Source: Saprospiraceae bacterium (GTDB lineage Bacteria; Bacteroidota; Bacteroidia; Chitinophagales; Saprospiraceae). From it: 64,000 nt of DNA. A program made the translations under genes and the position numbers. Where the stretch lies: NCBI GenBank assembly GCA_020436935.1, contig JAGQWX010000011.1:1-64000 (forward strand), written 5' to 3'. The notes beneath the pieces were generated by a model. The model had not been told where the DNA came from. It saw only the letters and a list, made by a program, of their open reading frames with translations, and did not search any database. Of the stretch, positions 43,416 through 51,397 are shown one piece after another (within the stretch, counting starts at the first letter, position 1; every line of letters begins with the position of its first letter).

Positions 43416-45725
43416 ATGTACAAAATAATTCTAATCTTACTAATATTTACAGGGCTTGAACTTAGCGGTCAATTGGAAGTAAAGGGAAGGATTGAACCGA
43501 AACCTACTATTGAACTTTTGATAAATGATGTTATCTCAAATAATATTACTATTTGTTCTGCTGATGGCCATTTTTCTTTATATGTTCCTTCATTTCAGGA
43601 CAGTATTGATTTATTGATAATTGAGGACGGAGTTGTAATCTCTAGGTTTTCAAAAAAGCTAAAGGGGATAAAAAACATAGTTATTTCATTAAATGATTCC
43701 AGGTTGAAATTCGATGAAGTTATTGTTTTTGGAAATCGAAGCAGTAAAGCGAACATTGCGGCAGAATTGGATATCTCATTACTACAAAAGAGACCAGGTT
43801 TGCTTGGAGAAACAGATATTTTGAAAGGAATTCAGCGTTTACGAGGTGTCAAATTTAATTTGGAAGGATCAAGCGATTTTGTTGTCCGAGGTGGCAACGT
43901 AGGTGAAAATCAAATTCTATTGGATGGAATGCCGACTTATGTGAATGGGCATGTTTTTGGTATGTTATCTCATATACAATCTGATCCAATCAAAAAAGTG
44001 CAATTTTATAATAGCGCTTTTCCTGCATCCTATAGTGGAAAACTTTCCTCTATTGTTGATATGAAGACCAAAGATTTGGAAGAAATGAAAGACACATTTA
44101 AAATAAATATAGGTTTAACAACAAGTTCTATTTATGTAGAGAAAAAAGCTTCAAAAAAAATCGGAGTATTAGTTGGTGCAAGAACGTCTCCATTACCCTT
44201 ATATCACCAATTAATAAAATTAACCAACAATCCACCTCCATATGCTGCGTTTTATGATGTATTGGGGAAGGCTAGTTTTTATTTAAATCCAAAAAGTAGT
44301 ATTCATTTTAGTGGTATTTACGGAACCGATTGGCTTGAAGATCCATTTAGTTTCAATAAAGACGTTTCTTTTACAAACTCAATAACCTCGGCACCTTTTA
44401 CTAGCGCGAGTTATAAATACAGATCAGGAAAATTTGAAATAGAAAGTAGTTTTTCCATGGCCTTGTATAACAATAAATTTCGAAATTACCACAGTGCAAA
44501 TGAATTCGAATACGATTACCGATACAATCATAGACTTCAGCAAAATTTTGGAAAATCAACTTTCAAATACTTTTTTACAAATGATATAAACATTGCCGGA
44601 GGTTTAAGCTATGACAAAGAGCAGTTTACATATAGTCTTTACCCAAATTACTTTCAAACTAACAATACTTCGAATGACTCTTTTAGCTTAGGAAATAAAA
44701 TTGTTAGATCTCATTTTAGTCTTGAATATTACCGGCCTAATTTTTTACTAAATATCGGAGCCGTTTATATTAAAAATTTAGCTGGTGAAAACGACTTTAT
44801 TGAACCCAGAATAAAAGCGTCTTACATATCTGAATATTTTGATATTTATACTTCTTTTTCAAATGTTAATCAGTTTAATACTTTGATTTCAAACAGATCC
44901 TTGGGCAATTACATCAAGATTTGGGTGCCAGCTAATGCTGAAACGCCTTTACAAAGTAACGATTTGTCATTGGGTATAAAAAATTCAAATCACCCAAAAT
45001 TTTCGTTTGGATTTGAGATTTATAAGAAATGGAGGACCAATTTGGCGCACCTTAGCGAGGGAAGTAGAATTCATATCACCTCCAAGGAGGTGGCTCAAAT
45101 TAAATATCAAGGTAATGGAAACAGCTTTGGTTTGGAAACTTGGTTTAATGCTAAGTTTAAAGGATTCAAAATTAACTCAAATTTGACGTTATCGCGTTCC
45201 TTTCTACAGTTTAACGAGATAAATGAAGGTCATTCATTTCCTGATTACAACGACCGTCTTGTAACTGCTAATATTGATATGGATTTTGAAATTACAAAAA
45301 GGTGGGAACTACTTATTGCTTTTACTTTTTATTCGGGTAATCCTTATACTTACTCCAGTGGAAGTTTTCCATCAACTGATGGTGTTGAAACTGGAACTAC
45401 GAGATTAGTAGGTTCGATTGGTGGTAATGGCAGATATTTTCCAGTGGGTTTAAACTTTGCAATTGATGAGCTCAATAATAGAAGATTGCCGGCACATCAT
45501 AGGCTGGATTTCAATTTACAACGTAAAGGTATGTTCCTCAAAAAATTTTCTTCAAATCTTAGTTTAGGAGTTTATAATGCATATTTTAGAAATAATCCAT
45601 TATATGTGAAATTCGATCCTGTATTTGAAATTGTTGATACTAGAGCCGTATTTAAAGGAATTAAATACACTTATGTGTCTTATTTTATATTTATCCCATC
45701 AATAAGTTATTCAATTCATTTTTAA
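43416..45725 (+). CDS. TonB-dependent receptor paired with DUF4249
   Basis: The 769-residue outer-membrane protein starts with a signal peptide (MYKIILILLIFTGLELSG). A short N-terminal carboxypeptidase-regulatory-like stretch precedes a plug domain (ISLLQKRPGLLGETDILKGIQRLRGVKFNLEGSSDFVVRGGNVGENQILLDGMPTYVNGHVFGMLSHI) and a barrel ending in FIPSISYSIHF, with a terminal Phe as expected. Ligand unknown. It is followed three bases later by a DUF4249 lipoprotein, the usual companion of this receptor subclass in Bacteroidota. The A+T-rich codon use fits the neighbours on both sides within the island, not the flanking genome. Confidence 0.88.
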   Translation: MYKIILILLIFTGLELSGQLEVKGRIEPKPTIELLINDVISNNITICSADGHFSLYVPSFQDSIDLLIIEDGVVISRFSKKLKGIKNIVISLNDSRLKFDEVIVFGNRSSKANIAAELDISLLQKRPGLLGETDILKGIQRLRGVKFNLEGSSDFVVRGGNVGENQILLDGMPTYVNGHVFGMLSHIQSDPIKKVQFYNSAFPASYSGKLSSIVDMKTKDLEEMKDTFKINIGLTTSSIYVEKKASKKIGVLVGARTSPLPLYHQLIKLTNNPPPYAAFYDVLGKASFYLNPKSSIHFSGIYGTDWLEDPFSFNKDVSFTNSITSAPFTSASYKYRSGKFEIESSFSMALYNNKFRNYHSANEFEYDYRYNHRLQQNFGKSTFKYFFTNDINIAGGLSYDKEQFTYSLYPNYFQTNNTSNDSFSLGNKIVRSHFSLEYYRPNFLLNIGAVYIKNLAGENDFIEPRIKASYISEYFDIYTSFSNVNQFNTLISNRSLGNYIKIWVPANAETPLQSNDLSLGIKNSNHPKFSFGFEIYKKWRTNLAHLSEGSRIHITSKEVAQIKYQGNGNSFGLETWFNAKFKGFKINSNLTLSRSFLQFNEINEGHSFPDYNDRLVTANIDMDFEITKRWELLIAFTFYSGNPYTYSSGSFPSTDGVETGTTRLVGSIGGNGRYFPVGLNFAIDELNNRRLPAHHRLDFNLQRKGMFLKKFSSNLSLGVYNAYFRNNPLYVKFDPVFEIVDTRAVFKGIKYTYVSYFIFIPSISYSIHF

Positions 45726-45728
45726 CAT

Positions 45729-46589
45729 TTGAAAAATTTCTTCTTCATATTTGCTTGTTCGATCTTATTATTGCAGCAGTCTTGCACTTCAGATTTGTCA
45801 GTTGAGCCAATAGATCAAGATTTGTATTATGTTAATGGTGTAATATCCAATAATGACAATTCTATTGTTGATGTAGGTCTTATAGATAATTCTAATTTAA
45901 CAGATTTTCAGAGATTTTGTAATACTGACAACTTGGTTGAAGTTATAGAAATCAAGGATAATTTGAAATCGAAATTGCAATTGAATGAATTGTGTAGATA
46001 TGAAGGTGGACCTTTCGCAGAAAGTAAAAGTTATAATCTACATTTAGATGTCAATGGTTTCAAAATTTCAGCAGACAACATTCTGCTTCCGAAGATCCAA
46101 GCACCACTGAACATTGAACCTAAAGCAAGACTTGAATTTATTAATAGTAGAAAGAAAGGCTATACTCTAGAATTTAAAATATTATTTCCTGAAGACCTAT
46201 CAGTAAAAACGTTTGCAGCGGTTAGTGTCGCAATTTTAGATTCTATTATTTTACTCGAACAGCCATTCATTAATGGATCCTCCAAACTAATAGATTTTCC
46301 TTTCAAATCAACTTTGATTGAAACGGATCTGTCTAATTTGACTTTAGTGAATTGCAGTACATCTATTAATGTTGAAACAGAAGTCAAAAGTGTCAAAGTT
46401 AAATTAATCATTTATTTTGCCAATGAAAAATCTTTTTTGTATGCTAAAAAGCTCAATGAGCAGGTGCTCTCATTAATCGATCCTTTTGCAGTACCTGTAG
46501 TTGTTGAAGGAAATGTAAAGGGAGCATACGGATTTGTCTATGGAATCTCAGCTTATGAGCAAATTTTTGAAATTAGTATACCAGAATAG
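45729..46589 (+). CDS. DUF4249 family lipoprotein
   Basis: The 286-residue protein has a lipoprotein signal (KNFFFIFACSILLLQQSCTSD; Cys19 or nearby). The DUF4249 pattern follows, with DLYYVNGVISNNDNSIVDVGLIDN, a middle Cys (CRYEGGPFAESKSYNLHLDVNGFKISADNILLPK) and a C-terminal GNVKGAYGFVYGISAYEQIFEISIPE. The start is TTG at 45729, three bases after the receptor stop; no ATG is available near it. DUF4249 proteins probably cap or assist the partner receptor; this is inferred from their constant pairing. Confidence 0.85.
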   Translation: MKNFFFIFACSILLLQQSCTSDLSVEPIDQDLYYVNGVISNNDNSIVDVGLIDNSNLTDFQRFCNTDNLVEVIEIKDNLKSKLQLNELCRYEGGPFAESKSYNLHLDVNGFKISADNILLPKIQAPLNIEPKARLEFINSRKKGYTLEFKILFPEDLSVKTFAAVSVAILDSIILLEQPFINGSSKLIDFPFKSTLIETDLSNLTLVNCSTSINVETEVKSVKVKLIIYFANEKSFLYAKKLNEQVLSLIDPFAVPVVVEGNVKGAYGFVYGISAYEQIFEISIPE

Positions 46590-46673
46590 TTGGCACTATG
46601 TTTTGATTTATTGACTTCATTCTTGTATGTTAGGGATTCGTATAGCTGAAAGAGTTTCAGTGAAGATCCCACA

Positions 46674-47954
46674 TCACCTCGGATATTCCCACTCCCCCCG
46701 ATAATCTCTCTTCAATAGCCCATTGGCTTCTTCATCGCCAACGATGCGGTTTTTATCGCCATCCCATATGATGCTGCGGCCCAATTTGTAGGAGGCCATT
46801 CCGAGTAGGCTGACGTTGGTGGCGAGCATGCCGTTTTCTATATCACAGGCAGGTCTGACGTCTTTGTCGATGGCCTGTCTGAAGTCAGCCCAGGCTTCTT
46901 TGATGTTTTGTGCGTCTGGTTGGTGCAAAGTGGGATCTACATGGATTTTGGATTCGTTTCTATTGCGTGGATAGAATGTCCAGCCGTCAATCCAGCCGAG
47001 GTGGAAGGTACCTTCGGTGCCATAAAAGTAGCAGCCCAGGTTGTGCCCTTCGTTTTGTCCCACTGCAAAAAGGCGGTGTTCCCAATCGAGGGTAAAGGAC
47101 TCAAACTCGAAGCTGGCAGACTGGAAATCAGGTGCATTGGTGCCGTCCTGTTTGACATAGCGGCTGCCTGTGGAATATATTTTTTTAGGATATTTTTCTT
47201 CTGTCCACCACAGCACCTGGTCAAACCAGTGGATGCCCCAATCTCCAATGGTCCCGTTGGCAAGATCGAGGTGATTTCTGAAGCCTTTGGGGTGGATGCC
47301 TGGATTGTAATCCATCTTCGGTGCAGGGCCGAGGTACATGTCCCAGTTGAGGTGGTCTGGAGCTTCCTGAGCCATTGGAGCTGTCCCGGGCCCCTGGTTA
47401 TAATTGACAAATGTTTTGACATGATGGATCTTTCCCACTTTGCCTGAACGAAGGAATTCCATCGCCGAGATGTTGTGGGGAGACAACCTTCGATGCGTAT
47501 CTACCTGTACTACCCGCTCGTATTTTCGGGCAGCATTAAAGATGGCAATACCCTCATTGATGGTGTGGCATATGGGTTTTTCCATGAATACGTGCGCGCC
47601 TGATTTGATGGCTTCAATGGCCTGAAGAGCATGCCAGTGGTCGGGGCTGGCCACGATAACAAGGTCGGGTTTTTCTTTGCTGATGAGCTCGCGATAGTCC
47701 TCGTATATTCTGGCATCATCGCCTTTTGCTTTTTTGACTTCATCTCTGGCTGCTTCCAATGCTTTGCGGTCAACGTCGCAAAGACCTACAACGGTACAAT
47801 CTCCAAAGGCCATTGCTTCTCTCAGTATATTCATGCCCCACCAACCTGTGCCGATGATGGCCAGACTTTTAGGTTTGTTTTGAAAGGTGATGCCGTACAA
47901 AGGCATTGCAGAAATGGCCAGTGCCGATGTGGTGATGAAGTCTCTTCGCTGCAT
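46674..47954 (-). CDS. Gfo/Idh/MocA-family oxidoreductase, exported
   Basis: The 426-residue protein opens MQRRDFITTSALAISAMPLYG, a Tat-like signal with an RRDF motif. The Rossmann fold starts SLAIIGTGWWGMNILREAMAFGDCTVVGLCDVDRKALEAARDE, with VIVASPDHWHALQAIEAIKSGAHVFMEKPICHTINEGIAIF (the EKP motif) and HRRLSPHNI. The C-terminal half is the alpha/beta dimerisation domain with DWGIHWFDQVLWWTEEKYPKKI. Bacteroidota enzymes of this type act on periplasmic sugars or glycosides, with NAD(P) bound before export; the substrate is not identifiable. It is monocistronic, convergent with the DUF4249 gene. Confidence 0.9.
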   Translation of the reverse strand: MQRRDFITTSALAISAMPLYGITFQNKPKSLAIIGTGWWGMNILREAMAFGDCTVVGLCDVDRKALEAARDEVKKAKGDDARIYEDYRELISKEKPDLVIVASPDHWHALQAIEAIKSGAHVFMEKPICHTINEGIAIFNAARKYERVVQVDTHRRLSPHNISAMEFLRSGKVGKIHHVKTFVNYNQGPGTAPMAQEAPDHLNWDMYLGPAPKMDYNPGIHPKGFRNHLDLANGTIGDWGIHWFDQVLWWTEEKYPKKIYSTGSRYVKQDGTNAPDFQSASFEFESFTLDWEHRLFAVGQNEGHNLGCYFYGTEGTFHLGWIDGWTFYPRNRNESKIHVDPTLHQPDAQNIKEAWADFRQAIDKDVRPACDIENGMLATNVSLLGMASYKLGRSIIWDGDKNRIVGDEEANGLLKRDYRGEWEYPR

Positions 47955-48098
47955 ATGATTTGAATTTGGAATGGAAGATAGAAAGATAAAATTAATTTTT
48001 TAAATCGACTTTTTGAGTAATCTTAAAATTTGAGTATGGTATTATTACTTATAAATAAAGGTTGAAAATTAGGTATTAGGCTGGCCTTTGCATAAACT

Positions 48099-48118
48099 GG
48101 TCGGACAAGTCTCCGACC
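48099..48118. repeat. Palindromic intergenic element, copy C
   Basis: This is the best-preserved copy: arms AACTGGTCGGA (48095-48105) and TCCGACCAGTT (48112-48122), fully complementary over 11 bp around a 6-base loop. A second perfect hairpin follows at once: GTTGTCC (48120-48126), loop TATT, GGACAAC (48131-48137). Confidence 0.65.
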
Positions 48119-48221
48119 AGTTGTCCTATTGGACAACATTTTACTGCTATAAATTACGTATTTATACTCGATAATAAACATTTTATAGTGTAATGAACTT
48201 TTACCACTTTTTTATCTTGCT

Positions 48222-48241
48222 GGTTGATCCGAGCCGAAACC
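48222..48241. repeat. Dispersed 20-bp element GGTTGA...CGAAACC, copy 2
   Basis: GGTTGATCCGAGCCGAAACC matches the copy at 331-350 at 17 of 20 positions. It lies 104 bases from palindromic element copy C; the other copy lies 159 bases from copy A. Confidence 0.5.
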
Positions 48242-48254
48242 ACCAAGACAAAAA

Positions 48255-48284
48255 AAGCCCGGCAGAATTGCTTCTGTCGGGCTT
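48255..48284 (-). terminator. Rho-independent terminator of the TPR gene
   Basis: On the minus strand, 13-bp arms AAGCCCGACAGAA and TTCTGCCGGGCTT, with one G-U pair and a 4-base loop, are followed by a T-run (the complement of the A-run at 48251-48256). It lies 23 bases past the stop of the TPR gene. Confidence 0.9.
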
Positions 48285-48306
48285 GTCAGTTCTCAAACCA
48301 GTGTTA

Positions 48307-49173
48307 CTAGTTTGATCCTAATTGTTGTACTTTATACTCGGCACTTGCCTTGTATTTTTCGTCTGTAATTTTCTTTAAAACCTCGATGGCTTTGTCTTTG
48401 ATGCCTGCAGACTCATAAACAAGTCCGAGTGCGTAGTAGACTTTGTCATCGATCGCTTCGCCGGCTGCGGTGCTGATGTCAATGCTGGCATTGAGTTTCT
48501 CGATGGCTTTTTCCTTATTACCCAACTCGTCATATGCCTTACCTACCAAATAGGCTGCATCAGCGTTTTTATCATTTTCAAGGATGACTTCTCCCACTTT
48601 GGTGACTTCCTCGTATTTTTTATCGTTGTAAGTCCTGACCAACATATTCTTGGATCTTGCAAAAGCGTCACCAACTTTTTTCTCATCAGCTTCTTCTTTA
48701 GCAAGGCTTGCATACATCATCATGGCATCGATGGCTCCCGCAACATCTTCTTTTTCCTCGAGTGCCTTTCCTTTGACCATATACAATGAACTATATTTTG
48801 GATTGATTTCAAGGCCTTTCAATGCTACCTCAAGCGCTCCATCATTGTTCTTGTCTTTCAACAAATCCAGACCTCTTTTGTAGGCCGCAATGGCACCATT
48901 TTTTTCTGCAAGAGACAATACTTTGTCGTTCTTCTCTTCTTTGGCTTTTTCCCATGCTGCTACCATCTTGAGGTAACCATTTTCATTGTCCTTTTCTTTG
49001 AGGGCTGCAAGGCCTTCATTGTACAAAGAGGTTGCTGTGGCGTCAGCAGGTGCTGCATCCTGTGCAAAAGCCTGTGTTGAAGCGAAGCTCACCAAAATCA
49101 TCAATAAAATACTCAGCTGCTTAAATGGTCTTAAAATTTCCTTTTTTACAATCATCTTAATCATGTTTTTCAA
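48307..49173 (-). CDS. Exported TPR-repeat protein
   Basis: The 288-residue protein has a signal peptide (LSILLMILVSFASTQAFAQ) after a basic N-terminus, and TPR-type helices from about residue 45 to the end: ATSLYNEGLAALKEKDNENGYLKMVAAWEKAKEE, NGAIAAYKRGLDLLKDKNNDGALEVALKGLEINPKYSSLYMVKGKALEEKEDVAGAIDAMMMYASLAKEE, and KNADAAYLVGKAYDELGNKEKAIEKLNASI. The pattern W/L-G/A-Y-A-F/P is conserved in most repeats. TPRs bind proteins; the partner is unknown. It is monocistronic with a strong terminator downstream. Confidence 0.8.
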   Translation of the reverse strand: MKNMIKMIVKKEILRPFKQLSILLMILVSFASTQAFAQDAAPADATATSLYNEGLAALKEKDNENGYLKMVAAWEKAKEEKNDKVLSLAEKNGAIAAYKRGLDLLKDKNNDGALEVALKGLEINPKYSSLYMVKGKALEEKEDVAGAIDAMMMYASLAKEEADEKKVGDAFARSKNMLVRTYNDKKYEEVTKVGEVILENDKNADAAYLVGKAYDELGNKEKAIEKLNASIDISTAAGEAIDDKVYYALGLVYESAGIKDKAIEVLKKITDEKYKASAEYKVQQLGSN

Positions 49174-49373
49174 TATATCGTTACAAATAATTCATTCAAT
49201 GAAATACGGCAATAAATAGATTTTATATAGCTATTACGCTTTTTTAAGGTCGCTAATCTATAAAATTCTTCTATATTTCAAAGAATGTGCCAGTTTACAA
49301 ACAAGAATTTTTTCCCATTTAAATCCCGAAAAGCCCTTAAAAAACCAATTTTTAATATAACTTTTAGTGTTTC

Positions 49374-51047
49374 TTAAGAAAGTAAAACTTTGAGCACGTG
49401 TTTTTTAAACTCCATTTTCGGGGTAAGTTTTGCCTTTAAATCAAAGTAAACATCGCAATTGCCCTTATTGTTTGAGGTTTGTAAAGGATCAATTTTGATT
49501 TGTGTCATAAAGCCAATCTTTTGTCGCTGCCACAAAACCTGCCTCGGGATGTCTCCATCAAAAACTGATCGCAAAGGCCATTTTTTTATTCCCTTTTTGA
49601 ATTTTATATCATTTTCCAGGTGCAATGCATAATCAACAAGACTGCTTTCCAGAAAGGGCATTCTGACTTCAAGTCCGTACATCATCGCATTGATGTCTGC
49701 ATAACGCAGTAAGGTGACCAAACGCCCATTGGTAAAATCAGTTTTTTCTGTAGGCTTATGGATTTTGTCCTTAAAAGAGTGCACAAAATCTGGATGTAAA
49801 CCGTCTGCGCCTGAACTTTCAAACAAACCGCCTGAAAGAAGTCTGGATTGCAACCAGTGAAAAAAGTGATATGCAGCATTGACCTTACGGCCACTTTCCC
49901 ACAATGTTTTGATGAAAGCCCGTTGCGTATAAAAATAACCACCAAAAATTTCATCAGCACCCTGTCCTTCGAGCAGTACTTTGTGCCCATGTTCACGCAC
50001 TCTTTTATAAAGGAAGTTTTGCGCAAACATGCTCTGGTGGATGATGGGCCATTCGTGATGGCGAACTGTGGCAATGAAGTCGTCTTCAGATACAAACTCG
50101 TGATAGGGAAATTGGGTATGTCTGGTTTTGAGCCTGGTATGCAACAGGTCTTGTTGGTCAGCCTCATTGTAGGGCTTTCCGGGATAGATGAGGCCATAGG
50201 TTTGAGGGTCTTTCTCCACCTGGCTTGATGCAAATACATTGATGGCGCTGTCAACACCACCCGACATGGTCAGGGCATATCCAACATCAGAAACCAACCT
50301 GGATTGAACGGCTTTCTGTATCAGACCCCTCAAATGATCACCATCCCATATGGAAGTAGATGCAGCATTGATTTCATAGTAGGATTTTACCCGGATCGCC
50401 AGTAGATTATGTTCGAAATTTATCTTTATAAAGTGGCCGGGCGGAATGGTTTTGATGCCTTTATAAAACGGTGCACTTTCATCAACCCCATCATTGGCCA
50501 AAAAATGGTAGATGCCCTCTTCTGATATTTCTTTTTTGATACCGGCTGCCCACAAGGCCTTGAGTTCTGATGCAAAATGGAAGCTCTGGAAATCCGCATG
50601 ATAATAGAAGGGTTTTTCACCATATCTGTCTCTGGCACAAAACAATTCGCCATTGACCTTGTCATAGATGGCAAAGGCAAACATGCCATCCAGCTCTTCC
50701 AGGAACACCTCTCCTTTTTGGTGGTACAACGCCAGTATCACTTCTGTGTCAGATGTTGAGGTAAATCCAATGCCTGTTTTTTTGCATTCTTCCCGAAGCT
50801 GTCTGTAATTATAAATCTCTCCATTGTAGGTGATCACATATCTGTCGAGATAATGCATGGGCTGAGCGCCTGAAGGAGAAGTATCAATGACTGCCAGTCT
50901 ATTGTGCCCCAGTCCCAATTTTCCATCATCGCTGATCCAAGTGCCTGAGCCGTCAGGGCCCCGGTGTTTCATACTGACCACCATCTTGTCCAATAATTTT
51001 GGATCGAAACTTTGCGTTGGAGAATAAATACCGGAAATGCCGCACAT
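49374..51047 (-). CDS. asnB: Asparagine synthetase, glutamine-hydrolysing
   Basis: The cytosolic enzyme makes asparagine from aspartate, glutamine and ATP. In 557 residues it has the class II glutaminase domain with Cys2 as nucleophile (MCGISGIYSP, then KHRGPDGSGTW, LGHNRLAVIDTSPSGAQPM and NGEIYNYRQLR) and the synthetase domain with the PP-loop SGGVDS (262-267) and EGQGADEIFGGYFY. Length and motifs fit the family. Asparagine-synthetase homologues also work in cell-surface polysaccharide clusters, but no such cluster is here. It is monocistronic on the minus strand. A 12-bp palindrome (ATCAAATTTGAT, 51072-51083) lies 25 bases upstream of the start. Confidence 0.92.
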   Translation of the reverse strand: MCGISGIYSPTQSFDPKLLDKMVVSMKHRGPDGSGTWISDDGKLGLGHNRLAVIDTSPSGAQPMHYLDRYVITYNGEIYNYRQLREECKKTGIGFTSTSDTEVILALYHQKGEVFLEELDGMFAFAIYDKVNGELFCARDRYGEKPFYYHADFQSFHFASELKALWAAGIKKEISEEGIYHFLANDGVDESAPFYKGIKTIPPGHFIKINFEHNLLAIRVKSYYEINAASTSIWDGDHLRGLIQKAVQSRLVSDVGYALTMSGGVDSAINVFASSQVEKDPQTYGLIYPGKPYNEADQQDLLHTRLKTRHTQFPYHEFVSEDDFIATVRHHEWPIIHQSMFAQNFLYKRVREHGHKVLLEGQGADEIFGGYFYTQRAFIKTLWESGRKVNAAYHFFHWLQSRLLSGGLFESSGADGLHPDFVHSFKDKIHKPTEKTDFTNGRLVTLLRYADINAMMYGLEVRMPFLESSLVDYALHLENDIKFKKGIKKWPLRSVFDGDIPRQVLWQRQKIGFMTQIKIDPLQTSNNKGNCDVYFDLKAKLTPKMEFKKHVLKVLLS

Positions 51048-51397
51048 AGATGATGAGGAAAGGTGATTTTGATCAAATTTGATATAAAATGGTCAAATTG
51101 AGGGGAAACAATCCAATATTTTTTGCATTTGACCAGAATTGAATCGGCATAGGAACAAAATGAGTGCAGTAACAATCATTTCTATAAGTTGCTACAAGAT
51201 TTTACAATCAGCAATCGACTTGTTTAATGGGGAGTTGATTGGAAAGAAAGATTCTCTGCCTTCTTTAAATCATCAATTTGGCCGCCTGGTTATCAAATAA
51301 AGCTGCCTCGCAAATATTAACGAGGTGGTCAAACCATTAATGTGGTCGCGCTTTTTATATTTATGTGAAAATTAAAATACTTCAATCTCCATTCAAT
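51048..51397. other. Divergent promoter region between asnB and the alpha-2-macroglobulin gene
   Basis: About 350 bases. It contains the palindrome ATCAAATTTGAT (51072-51083), related sequences GGTCAAATTGA and TTTGACC nearby, and CCTCG/CGAGG arms (51306-51310 and 51321-51325). No gene and no consensus promoter was found. Confidence 0.45.

Larger units (their letters stand above)
47955..48254. other. Intergenic region with dispersed repeats
   Basis: About 300 bases between two minus-strand genes. It holds palindromic element copy C, an adjoining second hairpin and the second GGTTGA element, then A+T-rich DNA. No gene is seen. Confidence 0.5.
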
